A stretch of 32,941 nucleotides of DNA from Balneolales bacterium. Its GTDB lineage: Bacteria > Bacteroidota > Rhodothermia > Balneolales > Natronogracilivirgulaceae. Of this stretch, positions 8,618 through 16,874 are shown piece after piece. The stretch lies in assembly GCA_007134845.1 (NCBI GenBank), contig SLKA01000089.1, forward strand, positions 1 to 32,941. Reading direction: 5' to 3'. The position numbers and the translations under genes were made by a program. Under the pieces are notes generated by a model. It had not been told where the DNA came from. It searched no databases and saw nothing but the letters and a program-made list of their open reading frames with translations. The number at the start of each line of letters is the position of its first letter. Within the stretch, counting starts at the first letter, position 1.

Positions 8618-9169
8618 TCAGGGCCGATATTCTTCCCGCAGCTTCTCTTCGAACAGAGTTTTAAATTTATCCAGTTTCGGCCGGATCACAATCTGGCAAT
8701 AGCCCTGATCGGGATTTCGCTCAAAGTAGTTCTGGTGATATTCTTCCGCCTCGTAAAACGCTTCAAGAGGGGTAATCTCCGTGACAATGGGATCATCGAA
8801 AATTCCGGATTCATCCAGTTTTTTCTTGAAATATTCCGCCCGCTCGCGCTGTAAATCATCATGATAAAAGATCACCGACCGGTATTGCGGCCCTACGTCG
8901 GCACCCTGGCGGTTGAGTGTGGTGGGGTCGTGGGTCCGCCAGAAAATTTCAAGCAGTGCATCGATTGGAATGATGTCGGGATCATATGTGATCTGCACCG
9001 CTTCTGCGTGGTTGGTTTCTCCTGTGCTCACGATCCGGTAAGAAGCCTCGTCCCTGCGTCCGCCGGAATATCCGGACACCACCGACGTCACGCCTTCGAC
9101 ACGCTTGAAGACGGCCTCAACGCACCAGAAACATCCGGCGCCGAGTGTAATTTTTTTCTCGTTTGGCAT
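8618..9169 (-). CDS. msrA: Peptide methionine sulfoxide reductase A
   Basis: This enzyme reduces methionine-S-sulfoxide in proteins. With the ATG at 9169 it has 183 residues, the usual MsrA length, and opens straight into ITLGAGCFWCVEAVF, where Cys13 of the GCFWC motif is the catalytic cysteine. A C-terminal cysteine in GYCQIVIRPK can serve as resolving residue. SGYSGG, AEAVQITYDP and YFEKRNP-like segments (here NYFERNPDQGYC) are typical. The frame stays open upstream to a TTG at 9301. That would add a weak hydrophobic leader, but it begins with a rare start codon and overlaps repeats, so I prefer the ATG. No MsrB is fused or adjacent. Confidence 0.93.
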   Translation of the reverse strand: MPNEKKITLGAGCFWCVEAVFKRVEGVTSVVSGYSGGRRDEASYRIVSTGETNHAEAVQITYDPDIIPIDALLEIFWRTHDPTTLNRQGADVGPQYRSVIFYHDDLQRERAEYFKKKLDESGIFDDPIVTEITPLEAFYEAEEYHQNYFERNPDQGYCQIVIRPKLDKFKTLFEEKLREEYRP

Positions 9170-9293
9170 ATCAGTTATATAATGTTGACTCGTCACTAAA
9201 TGATTCCCGGATTGCGAATCCGATTGGACGGTACGCGTTTCGGACAGGCAGAGGCCGTGAAGCAAGAACAATATCATATACAAAGCGGACTTC

Positions 9294-9447
9294 TTTACCA
9301 ACTTGTCACCTCTTCTGGCTTGTTCTGGACTGTCATCTCAATTGGCTTGTCACCTCATCTGACAGCGCTGAAAATCCCTGCGTGGGTACCGGAAACAAAT
9401 TCACCGAGAATCTTTTCACGCCTCAGGGAATCTTTTCACGCCTCAGG
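9294..9447. repeat. Short direct repeats upstream of msrA, including a perfect 20-bp tandem duplication
   Basis: GAATCTTTTCACGCCTCAGG occurs twice without mismatch, head to tail, at 9408-9427 and 9428-9447. The second copy enters the 3' end of the neighbouring coiled-coil gene. Just before it, CTTGTCACCTC occurs twice with related spacer sequence between about 9302 and 9352. These sit in the 266-bp gap between msrA and that gene. Confidence 0.8.
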
Positions 9448-9777
9448 CGGCTCCTGTTCGGACTTGGAAAACTTGAACTGGTTGTTAAAGGACGTTTTAA
9501 GTTCCTCCAGATCATCCTCTCCAACCAATTCACTCATATCCTTGATGCCAACTTTGCGAACCAGGTTGAAGATCATGCGGTTGAATATCATCTGATGTGC
9601 CATCGACGTGATCTGCATCAGCTGTTCCTGTCCGATCTGCTGATTGGCCAGCTGCAGTTTGCTCATAAGAGGCTCAAGCAGTTTCTGAGCACTTTGTGCG
9701 AGCTGCTTTTCAAGTTCCTGTGCTTCTTCGTTTTTCTTGCTTGTGATTTCGTTTCCTTCCTGATCTACCAATTTCAT
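9436..9777 (-). CDS. Hypothetical coiled-coil protein
   Basis: This 113-residue cytoplasmic protein matches no family I know. I start it at the ATG at 9777 (MKLVDQEGNEIT) rather than at a GTG 30 bp upstream. Residues about 15-65 are Gln/Glu/Leu-rich and strongly helical, with heptad-like leucines suggesting a coiled coil. The C-terminal third (GIKDMSELVGEDDLEELKTSF) is acidic and probably helical too. Its 3' end has absorbed one copy of a 20-bp tandem duplication, encoding its last few residues. It lies between a peptidase gene and msrA on the same strand. Confidence 0.6.
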   Translation of the reverse strand: MKLVDQEGNEITSKKNEEAQELEKQLAQSAQKLLEPLMSKLQLANQQIGQEQLMQITSMAHQMIFNRMIFNLVRKVGIKDMSELVGEDDLEELKTSFNNQFKFSKSEQEPPEA

Positions 9778-9945
9778 GTGTTTATAATTTTTGATTCCTA
9801 AGGTCACATAGATTGTCCATGACGATGATAATCATGCTCTTGTATTTTCGGGGCTATCCCGGTCATGGACATTTCATAAATTTATCTATTTATATCTATT
9901 GATTCGTACTGACTGTAGATGTTAGTAACGATTCATTTGGTATTA

Positions 9946-12510
9946 TCATTCATTCAATCTGTATTCACGGGGAGGCTCGACTTGCAGCAGATGCCGTACA
10001 AAAAAGTCGAACGTCCTACGCAGATGATAGCGCTCATTTGCATATCCGTGTCCTCTGTTGGGCATCACGATCAAATCAAAATCCTTGTTTTCGCGGATGA
10101 GTTCGTCAATGAGCAGCAGGGTGGTATTTGGATGGACATTGCTGTCCATGGTGCCGTAGGTCAACAGCAGGCGATCCTGAAGCTGCCCCGCCTGTTTCCA
10201 GATGGCTTGGTTGGAAAAGGTGTCGTGGTCGCCGTCAACCTCGCGCGGACCCTGATATTTTTCGCCCCAGTAGTAGGTGTATCCGCGGTTGTCCATATTT
10301 CCGGCGCTGGCCACACCGGCCTTGAACACACCCGGGAAGCGAAGCAGGGCGCTCATGGTGGCATATCCACCCCCCGAATGACCATAAATGCCGGCTCTGT
10401 CTGCATCAATCCATGGAAACCGTTCGGCAAGCTGACGTACGGCCGCAATCTGATCTTCAATTCCGTTGTCACTCATATCTCCGTACCAGGCCGTATGAAA
10501 CGATTTGGAGCGCAGAGGTGTGCCGAGAGCATCAACCTGGATCACAATAAACCCCAGCTCGGCCAGGGCATGCGTCTGCCCCCTTCTGACGGGTGAGAAG
10601 CTGCGGGTTCCTACACTTCCGATCTGCGGTCCCGGGTAAATATTGATCACGATCGGATAGGATGCTTCCGGATCAAAATGGGACGGTTTGTAGAGCAAGC
10701 CGTACAGATCGGTCTCACCGTCACGCGCTTTCACGGTAAACGGCTCCGGCAAGGTCCAGTGCGATTGTTCAAGTGGTGTGATGTCGGCCTCTTCCAGGGT
10801 CATCACTTCGGATCCATCCACCGAGCGCACCACCGTTACCGATGGTTGCCGGAAGTGAGAGTACTCATCGACGAAGTAGCGACCGGACGGGGAGGGTGAA
10901 ATCTCGTGATTGGCGTCCTGCGGGCTCAACAAGACCGGATCATCCAGGACCGGAAGCTCCTCCATAACGATGATTTCAATCGTATCCCTTACGGCCGAGG
11001 TCCCGTACGTGCCGGTTGTGCCCTCGGGTCGCTTGATTCCGTTCGCTGTGTGAGGTTCCGGTGAATCAGCCCCGTCTATTGCACCGGAGGGCATGATATC
11101 GCCGGCCGGGCCAAAATCTGCCTTGTAGAGATGTTCACGGTAGGGATCACGGCCGGTTTCCTTTCCGGCTGCCGTGAAGTAAACGGTTCCCCGCTCCTGG
11201 TCCACGTGCAGCACATCCACGACATTCCAGTCGCCACCGGTGATGCGCCGGAGCAGGGTACCGTTATCCAGATGATGCAGATACAGGTGCCCCCATTCGT
11301 CGCGCCGTGTGAACCAGATAAATTCATCGCGTTCAAAAAGAATTCGCCAGTTGGGTACGCCGCGGGAGGTGAGATTTGATTCAAAAAAAGTGCCGGCTGT
11401 CTCGCGGTAAACGTGGCGTACATCGCCGGTTTCGGTGTTGGCGATGTAGAGATTTACCACGCGGTAGTCGCGGGAAGTGGTAACAAATGCCAGTTTTGAT
11501 GCGTCCCGGCTCCACTCGATATCAGCCCACAGACCATCACGTTCCAGTCCGCAGCAGTTCGAAGTGCGCTGGTGTGTGGGAGCTGTATCGAGCCAGATTT
11601 TCTTCCGGTTTTCCACATCCAGTATGACGCGCTCATGCATCGGTACAATCAAATCGCCCGGCAAGGCGTACGGCCAGGAGTCCGGAACTGCCCGGTCCTG
11701 TTCGGTTCTCAGCAGATGCATCTCGGCAACTTCCCGCTCATCCAGCCGGTACGTGGCAATTTTCCGGGAGTCAGGCGACCAGTGCAGCACCGGACGGTCT
11801 GACCGGAACCAGCCCTGTGAATTAGTTGCAATACCGTAGCGCTCGATCCCGCTGCTGGTGAGCGCAAACTCTTCTCCGCTTTCCATGTCACGCACCCACA
11901 AGTTGTGATCACGAATAAAAGCAGCCCACCGCTCATCCGGAGACATCACACTGTTACCGGGACGTTCAGGCCGCTCCGATTCCAGGCATTGGTACCTGTC
12001 AAGGTCACATTCCCAGGTCGCATTTTCCGCATCAAAAAGAATTGCTGACTCGTCGTTGATATATCTGTAACTGGTGAAAGGCAGGTCTCCGGCCGATACC
12101 GACTTGTCCATGACCTCATTCAAAGCCTCTGCAAGCCGTTCGTGATCAAACGCATATCTGCGATCGCGGGCATCGGGATCCACCATGTAGAACCGGAATC
12201 CGTTTTCTGTACGCACCCGGTACCAGAACCGGTCGTCATCAATCCATTGTGGATCGATATCACTGCGCAGCACTTTGGACTGCAGGTTCCATGACATGAT
12301 TTCTTCGGCCCGGCGGTACTCTGCTTCAGCAACCACAACCTGCTTCGCGGATGCAGCAACTGGTTCTTGTCGATCCGAAAGCTGTTCCGAACCTGAACAC
12401 GCTGCAGAAAGCATCAGGGCGGGAATAAGCGCTACCCACCATCCCTGATCCATTTTTATGCCGCCAAGGTAGCTTTCAAGATATTTAATTGCATGGGCTG
12501 AATTCATCAT
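9946..12510 (-). CDS. S9B dipeptidyl-peptidase-IV-like lipoprotein
   Basis: This 854-residue envelope peptidase has a signal peptide with lipobox LSAAC (Cys38 with this start; an alternative ATG at 12453 would shorten it by 19). A DPP-IV N-terminal beta-propeller follows (about 80-580; landmarks WSPDSRKIATYRLDE and RRDEWGHLYL), then an alpha/beta-hydrolase domain. The triad is complete: Ser712 in GHSGGG, Asp789 in YGTMDSNVHP and His821 in RGHGYAN. The Glu-Glu motif that true DPP-IV uses to hold the free amino terminus is not visible at the expected place, which reads GWFRSDRPVLHWSPDS. Cleavage of X-Pro dipeptides is therefore uncertain. It follows the lamin-tail lipoprotein by 30 bp on the same strand. 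Confidence 0.9.
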   Translation of the reverse strand: MMNSAHAIKYLESYLGGIKMDQGWWVALIPALMLSAACSGSEQLSDRQEPVAASAKQVVVAEAEYRRAEEIMSWNLQSKVLRSDIDPQWIDDDRFWYRVRTENGFRFYMVDPDARDRRYAFDHERLAEALNEVMDKSVSAGDLPFTSYRYINDESAILFDAENATWECDLDRYQCLESERPERPGNSVMSPDERWAAFIRDHNLWVRDMESGEEFALTSSGIERYGIATNSQGWFRSDRPVLHWSPDSRKIATYRLDEREVAEMHLLRTEQDRAVPDSWPYALPGDLIVPMHERVILDVENRKKIWLDTAPTHQRTSNCCGLERDGLWADIEWSRDASKLAFVTTSRDYRVVNLYIANTETGDVRHVYRETAGTFFESNLTSRGVPNWRILFERDEFIWFTRRDEWGHLYLHHLDNGTLLRRITGGDWNVVDVLHVDQERGTVYFTAAGKETGRDPYREHLYKADFGPAGDIMPSGAIDGADSPEPHTANGIKRPEGTTGTYGTSAVRDTIEIIVMEELPVLDDPVLLSPQDANHEISPSPSGRYFVDEYSHFRQPSVTVVRSVDGSEVMTLEEADITPLEQSHWTLPEPFTVKARDGETDLYGLLYKPSHFDPEASYPIVINIYPGPQIGSVGTRSFSPVRRGQTHALAELGFIVIQVDALGTPLRSKSFHTAWYGDMSDNGIEDQIAAVRQLAERFPWIDADRAGIYGHSGGGYATMSALLRFPGVFKAGVASAGNMDNRGYTYYWGEKYQGPREVDGDHDTFSNQAIWKQAGQLQDRLLLTYGTMDSNVHPNTTLLLIDELIRENKDFDLIVMPNRGHGYANERYHLRRTFDFFVRHLLQVEPPREYRLNE

Positions 12511-12540
12511 AACAATATTTTTTAAGTTGATGCAGATAGT

Positions 12541-14010
12541 CTACTCCGATGCCGGCAATCTCCGCAGCGGCTGTGGATAATCATATTCAAATAGCTGCTG
12601 ATGTCCATCGCTGACCAGGAAAATTCTGTTCTCATCCCTGATGATTGCAATACCTTCCAGATCCGGTTGGCCAGCATGATAAGCAGCAAGCGGGCGGCCC
12701 CGGATGTCAAGCACGAAAACAGCCCGGGCTTCATCGCTTACCATCCAGAGCACCTCATCTTCGGTGTCAAAAAAGAGCCCGGACAGATCGAGTCCGCCTG
12801 CATCCTCCGGTGCCCCAAAATTCATCGGTGTTTTCCGGATTTCCTGGCGATCAAATCCTCTGAGCACATCCAGCTCGATCAACACCCTTGGGTTTTGCTC
12901 GTTCACTACAAAAATATGGTTCGTGGCCGGATTGATGGAGATACCCTCAAGACCGTCATTCTCGCTGCGCACATCCACATCGACGGGATAGCGGGCAATT
13001 TCGTTGCCAAGGGTGTCATACTGCACAATCTCGCGCTTCCGCTCTTCAACTACATAAAGTGTTCGGTTAACCGGATGCTGGGTAATTCCCTCCATGTCAT
13101 CGCCGCGAACCTTTAGCTCATTAACGATACGGCCCATCCGGTCCAGTTTATAGATGCTGCCATCGGAATCGTCGCTGATCGTCCAGAAATAATTGCCTGT
13201 GTGGTCGACACTGAGTCCGGATGGATCGCTAACATCCAGCGGAAAGGAGTTGAGCAGCTTAAGTGGTGCCAGCCTGTTTACCTGGCCTGGCGTGGGGTCG
13301 TTCATCGGCAACAAAAAGCCGCGGTGATTTTCACCAAAATCCATACGGCCAAGCGAAATGTCATCCACCACATCGAGAGCATCATAGGAAAGCGTGTCTG
13401 CGATCGGCATATCTGACGATTCCGGACCGTAAAGACCGATTTTTCCACCTTCATGGGGAAGGACAAGCGACAGGTGAACAGCCTCGCCGACGTGTTCCAC
13501 TCCGCCAGCCCAAAGCAGTAGATATCCGTTTGCCGGAATGGTAGTTCCCTCCGGCAGCACACTGAACCGGATGTCCTGAACCGAATACTCCACCGCGGTG
13601 CTATACGATGACGGGCGATATCCGACCACCCAATGAGAGAGATCAACCTGAGAAGATTCGCGGTTATGAAGCTCAATCCATCCACTGTATGCACCAAAAT
13701 CGGGGTCCGCCAGTGTTTCCTGCTGCCGGATCATTACCTCGTTTATGATCACATTTTGCATGTTAAAGACCGGTGATTCCGAAGCATCTCCGCCACTTCC
13801 GTCCCCATCGTCATTACTATTCCCATCGCCATTGTCATCCCCGGCATTGCTTTCAGACTCTCCGCTCCCATCCTGCCCGTCACCCTGCTCGCTTTGCGTA
13901 TTTGAACCGGAATCATCAGAGGATTTTGAAACAGGGTCGCTGCAGGCGATCAGGACAAGGAATATCAATGTAAACAGCATGGAAAGTTTCAGGCGCAGTA
14001 ATTCAATCAA
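12541..14010 (-). CDS. Lipoprotein with lamin-tail domain fused to SdiA-regulated (YjiK-like) propeller
   Basis: This 489-residue surface protein starts with a lipoprotein signal (lipobox LIAC, Cys23). A linker of about 55 residues made almost only of Ser, Asp, Gly, Glu and Asn (about 26-79) follows. Residues about 86-246 fit a lamin-tail domain: VIINEVMIRQQ, YSGWIELHNRES, VDLSHWVVG and the closing DPTPGQVN. Residues about 252-485 fit the SdiA-regulated/YjiK family, a beta-propeller-like fold, with repeated LSVDHTGNYFWTISDD, DDMEGITQHP, DGLEGISINP and DLEGIAII segments. Lamin-tail domains occur in many secreted bacterial proteins, often beside nucleases or other enzymes; I see no catalytic motif. 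The ligand is unknown. Confidence 0.8.
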   Translation of the reverse strand: MIELLRLKLSMLFTLIFLVLIACSDPVSKSSDDSGSNTQSEQGDGQDGSGESESNAGDDNGDGNSNDDGDGSGGDASESPVFNMQNVIINEVMIRQQETLADPDFGAYSGWIELHNRESSQVDLSHWVVGYRPSSYSTAVEYSVQDIRFSVLPEGTTIPANGYLLLWAGGVEHVGEAVHLSLVLPHEGGKIGLYGPESSDMPIADTLSYDALDVVDDISLGRMDFGENHRGFLLPMNDPTPGQVNRLAPLKLLNSFPLDVSDPSGLSVDHTGNYFWTISDDSDGSIYKLDRMGRIVNELKVRGDDMEGITQHPVNRTLYVVEERKREIVQYDTLGNEIARYPVDVDVRSENDGLEGISINPATNHIFVVNEQNPRVLIELDVLRGFDRQEIRKTPMNFGAPEDAGGLDLSGLFFDTEDEVLWMVSDEARAVFVLDIRGRPLAAYHAGQPDLEGIAIIRDENRIFLVSDGHQQLFEYDYPQPLRRLPASE

Positions 14011-14092
14011 AATGATAACGGTTTGCGGTGCAATTTCAGAATAAAAGGAAATAATAAGAAATTTGGCGGATAACTGCCTGTGCTGACTTATT

Positions 14093-15652
14093 TCAGCTCA
14101 CAATTTTTGCCACACCCCCGCGGCGAAGGTCGCCCGCTCCCTGAAAGCCGTCCGGACCGCTCATCACAGAATGGACACCGCCAAAAAACAGATTTGATGC
14201 GCTCCAGATTTTGTGGTCCGGCCAAACTTCAAGGACAGGACCCAGGCCAGCCGCATCAAAACCATGCTCGATGGAGAGAAAATCTTTCTCGCAGTGAATC
14301 CGTGGCATCTGTACGGCATCTTCCAGTGTCATTTTATAATCTGTCAGATTCAGAATAACCTGCAGAATCGCGGTGCGTATCCGGTTGGATCCACCTGAGC
14401 CAAACGCAACAACAGAGCCGTCTTTCATGGCCATTATTCCGGGTGTCATCATGGATGTGATACGCTTATCCTCCGGCCACTGCTGGAATCCACCGGGATG
14501 CAGGTCCTCCTCGCCAAGCATGTTGTTCAGCATGATGCCGGTACCAGGTATGATGCATCCGCACCCTTCACCGTTGCTGGTGCTCAGACTGGCGGTATTG
14601 CCTTGTCTGTCCATGATGCTGATGTGTGTGGTACCACGGGTGAATCGGGCATAATCTGCGATCTGATCCCGATATTCAGCGACAAAGACAGGGTCCAGCA
14701 TCTGTTCGCCAGGTACAGACAAATTGTTGCGAGCAAGATAATCAATGCGGGCGATATCAGTTAGCTGCTGAACTTTGGCGAGACGCAGCAGATGTCCGGA
14801 GGAACCGAACGGATGATCGGACGGATCGGCTTCCTCCATGAGCCTGAGTGCAAATGCAATGAGCGTTCCGCCGGAACTCGGGGCGGGATTGAAGGCAAGC
14901 CCGGTGTTTTCCCGATAGGTCAGGCGAAGCGGATTTCTTCGTATCACTTCATAGGAATCGAAATCATCCCGGGTGATGTGTCCACCCCGCTGACGGCTCA
15001 TGCGATCCACCATGGCGGCAATTTCACCTCTGTAGAAGAAATTATCCCCTTCAGAGGCCAGTACTTCCAGAAAATCGGCCATATCAGGCTGCAGAAGCCT
15101 GTCACCTTTCCTGATCAAAGAATCCTTATGCTCCGGATGTCCATAAATCCTCATGGAATCATCCGATGCCAGAAAGATGGCCTGGACAATATCGAGGATA
15201 TAGGCCTGGAAGTGATTCATCACAACACCCTTCTGCGCAAGCGCTATGGCCGGCTCTGCAAGACGTTTCATGGGCATCCGGCATAAATCCCGATGGATGG
15301 CATACAGCCCTTTTATGGTCCCGGGTGTGGCAATTGATCCCATGCCAATGTGAAATTCCTGCACTGTTTCGCCAAAATCAGCGGAAATCGGGTAAAACTC
15401 AACTTCGCCGGGATCACGGCGCCGGCGTGGGGTGTGAGTGAAAAAATCGTACAGAGATTGTGACCCGTCTGATGATCGTGCAAGAAGAAATCCGCCGCCG
15501 GCCGGGGATGCGAGCACCGGTTCTGTTACGAATGCAGCCAGATGGGCAGCAACAACGGCATCAAAGGCATTTCCACCGCTTTTCAAAATATCTTCGGCGA
15601 CCCGGACGGTCAATTCATGTCCCGCTGCTATGACGCCTGTGTTCTGCCTCAC
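14093..15652 (-). CDS. Gamma-glutamyltransferase-family protein, no signal peptide
   Basis: This 519-residue Ntn-hydrolase homologue of Ggt begins right at the conserved domain (TGVIAAGHELTVRVAEDILKSGGNAFDA), so it is probably cytoplasmic. The predicted nucleophile is Thr341 in TRGTTHISIMDRQGNTAS. NPAPSSGGT and GSGGSNRIRTAILQ match the family's binding loops, and the end FQGAGDLRRGGVA resembles the usual SDPR-type tail only loosely. The classical Arg of IDFREMAP is Phe71 (LYDFFTHTP), and Asp433 of E. coli Ggt corresponds to Glu381. Its specificity therefore probably differs from glutathione hydrolysis. It differs strongly from the lipoprotein homologue at 4180-6057, so the two are not a recent duplication. 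It appears to head the minus-strand series. Confidence 0.87.
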   Translation of the reverse strand: MRQNTGVIAAGHELTVRVAEDILKSGGNAFDAVVAAHLAAFVTEPVLASPAGGGFLLARSSDGSQSLYDFFTHTPRRRRDPGEVEFYPISADFGETVQEFHIGMGSIATPGTIKGLYAIHRDLCRMPMKRLAEPAIALAQKGVVMNHFQAYILDIVQAIFLASDDSMRIYGHPEHKDSLIRKGDRLLQPDMADFLEVLASEGDNFFYRGEIAAMVDRMSRQRGGHITRDDFDSYEVIRRNPLRLTYRENTGLAFNPAPSSGGTLIAFALRLMEEADPSDHPFGSSGHLLRLAKVQQLTDIARIDYLARNNLSVPGEQMLDPVFVAEYRDQIADYARFTRGTTHISIMDRQGNTASLSTSNGEGCGCIIPGTGIMLNNMLGEEDLHPGGFQQWPEDKRITSMMTPGIMAMKDGSVVAFGSGGSNRIRTAILQVILNLTDYKMTLEDAVQMPRIHCEKDFLSIEHGFDAAGLGPVLEVWPDHKIWSASNLFFGGVHSVMSGPDGFQGAGDLRRGGVAKIVS

Positions 15653-16000
15653 GTAATTCTGAATCGGTTATCGGTTATATGTGTTTAGACACCTCGAATT
15701 GCCAGTTGAATTGGCACGGAGATATGATACCATCATTTGATTAATAATGGCAACCGTGTCACCATCAAAAAAAATGCTTTTAATTTTCTGAACATGCATA
15801 ATTTTCTGGAAATAATTGATTTTTCTGGAAAGATTGCCCATTATATGGTATAGTTAATGTAACATGTAGCTAAACATGACCTTTGCAAATACGGTAAGAT
15901 TCAAGAAAGCTTTTTAGAGAGAACTCAATTACAATGGAACAAATAGAACTCCTGCGCATATAATCGAAATAAGTTATCAACCAATAATTGTGGAGGTATT
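15653..16000. other. 348-bp divergent intergenic region upstream of csbD and the GGT homologue
   Basis: This AT-rich gap separates the minus-strand GGT gene from plus-strand csbD. It contains the motif TTTTCTGGAA in three phased copies (separate entry) and a doubled ATCGGTT near 15664. I found no convincing TTG-N19-TAnnTTTG pair on either strand and no ORF of note. Confidence 0.5.
15784..15830 (+). promoter_or_regulatory. Three phased copies of TTTTCTG(G)AA upstream of csbD
   Basis: TTTTCTGAA begins at 15784, TTTTCTGGAA at 15802 and TTTTCTGGAA at 15821, i.e. 18 and 19 bp apart, about 170-220 bp before the csbD start. Equal phasing near two helical turns could suit a DNA-binding regulator of the stress genes. 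It could also be another worn tandem repeat. Confidence 0.35.
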
Positions 16001-16213
16001 ATGAGCAATCTGAAGTTGAAGGGAAATTGGAATGAACTGAAAGGTAAGATCAAGCAGAAATATGGTGATCTTACGGAGGATGATCTCACTTATGTGGAAG
16101 GAAAAGAGGATGAACTGCTTGGCCGGTTGCAGAAAAAGACCGGTAAAACAAAAGAGGAGCTTGCCGGAGTGATTAAAAATCTTCTCGAAAAGGATTCCAA
16201 ATCACAAAAATAA
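16001..16213 (+). CDS. CsbD-family stress protein
   Basis: This 70-residue soluble protein has the CsbD pattern throughout: [48 protein letters not shown]. It is helical and very Lys/Glu-rich. CsbD genes are typically induced by general stress in bacteria, but their biochemical function is unknown. It is preceded by TTGTGGAGGTATT, which contains a GGAGG in good position, one of the few Shine-Dalgarno-like sequences in this window. A coiled-coil envelope protein starts 25 bp downstream and is probably co-transcribed. Confidence 0.92.
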   Translation: MSNLKLKGNWNELKGKIKQKYGDLTEDDLTYVEGKEDELLGRLQKKTGKTKEELAGVIKNLLEKDSKSQK

Positions 16214-16238
16214 CATCAACCAAAAATTATCCAAGAAA

Positions 16239-16649
16239 ATGAATACCCTGGTATTTAGAACATTTTCGACACTGATATTTGTAATAGCAGCCTCAATGCT
16301 ATTTATGAATTGTGGCGATAAGTCGGAGGATAGAAGCAGTGATTTTGATGAGGAACGTACTGAGCTCAAGAATAATCTTGAAAATCTGAAGGATGATCTG
16401 GACGACAAAATCGATGACCTGAGTTCAAGAATTGAAACTGCCGGCGATGAAGCTGATGAGGATCTGGAAGCAGCGCGAGATGAACTTCGCGGTGAGCGGT
16501 CGGACCTTGAACGGGCTATAGACGATTTGGATAACGCAACGGAGGATATCTGGGATTCAGTTAAATCCAACTCTGAAGAGTTGTATAATCGCGTTTCTTC
16601 AACCTTGGAGGATTGGGCTGATCAAATAGAAGACAGGATTAACAACTAA
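16239..16649 (+). CDS. Acidic coiled-coil exported protein, probable stress partner of CsbD
   Basis: This 136-residue protein has an N-terminal hydrophobic signal (FSTLIFVIAASMLFMNC). The Cys at about 25 suggests a lipoprotein, although Asn directly before it is not a standard lipobox residue. The remainder is one long Asp/Glu/Lys-rich helix with heptad leucines (for example LKNNLENLKDDLDDKIDDL), ending in an amphipathic SSTLEDWADQIEDRI. It resembles small stress-response coiled-coil proteins often found near CsbD-type genes in Bacteroidota. It starts 25 bp after csbD. Mature protein location (periplasm or outer membrane) is inferred from the signal only. Confidence 0.65.
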   Translation: MNTLVFRTFSTLIFVIAASMLFMNCGDKSEDRSSDFDEERTELKNNLENLKDDLDDKIDDLSSRIETAGDEADEDLEAARDELRGERSDLERAIDDLDNATEDIWDSVKSNSEELYNRVSSTLEDWADQIEDRINN

Positions 16650-16874
16650 AAATCGTTCATTTACCGATTACAGGGTTCTTTGGCAAAAGCAGGAGATTGC
16701 ATTACTGTTTCTCATTGTCATTGAGATACCCTCAATTTTGCTTGCTCTGATAATGGGCAAAAGACCGGTTCAACCCAAACTATCAATTAAGGTAGTACGT
16801 ATGAGGGAGTCGGACTTGCCCAAGAATCTTCAGTACTTAGCTTGCATTAATCAGTTTCTACCGAAACAATAAAT

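Noticed and set aside
9170-9301. N-terminal extension of MsrA with a hydrophobic, signal-like leader
   Set aside because: It needs a TTG start, overlaps direct repeats and gives a poor n-region. The ATG at 9169 yields the standard MsrA length.
4198-15286. Several long open frames (200 codons or more) on the strand opposite the GGT and S9 peptidase genes
   Set aside because: They mirror real genes with intact catalytic motifs and show no protein features of their own.
16655-16872. Open frame of about 70 codons after the coiled-coil envelope protein, with a hydrophobic stretch
   Set aside because: It lacks a good start codon at its beginning, has no recognisable family and lies between convergent genes. 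I could not support it as a gene.
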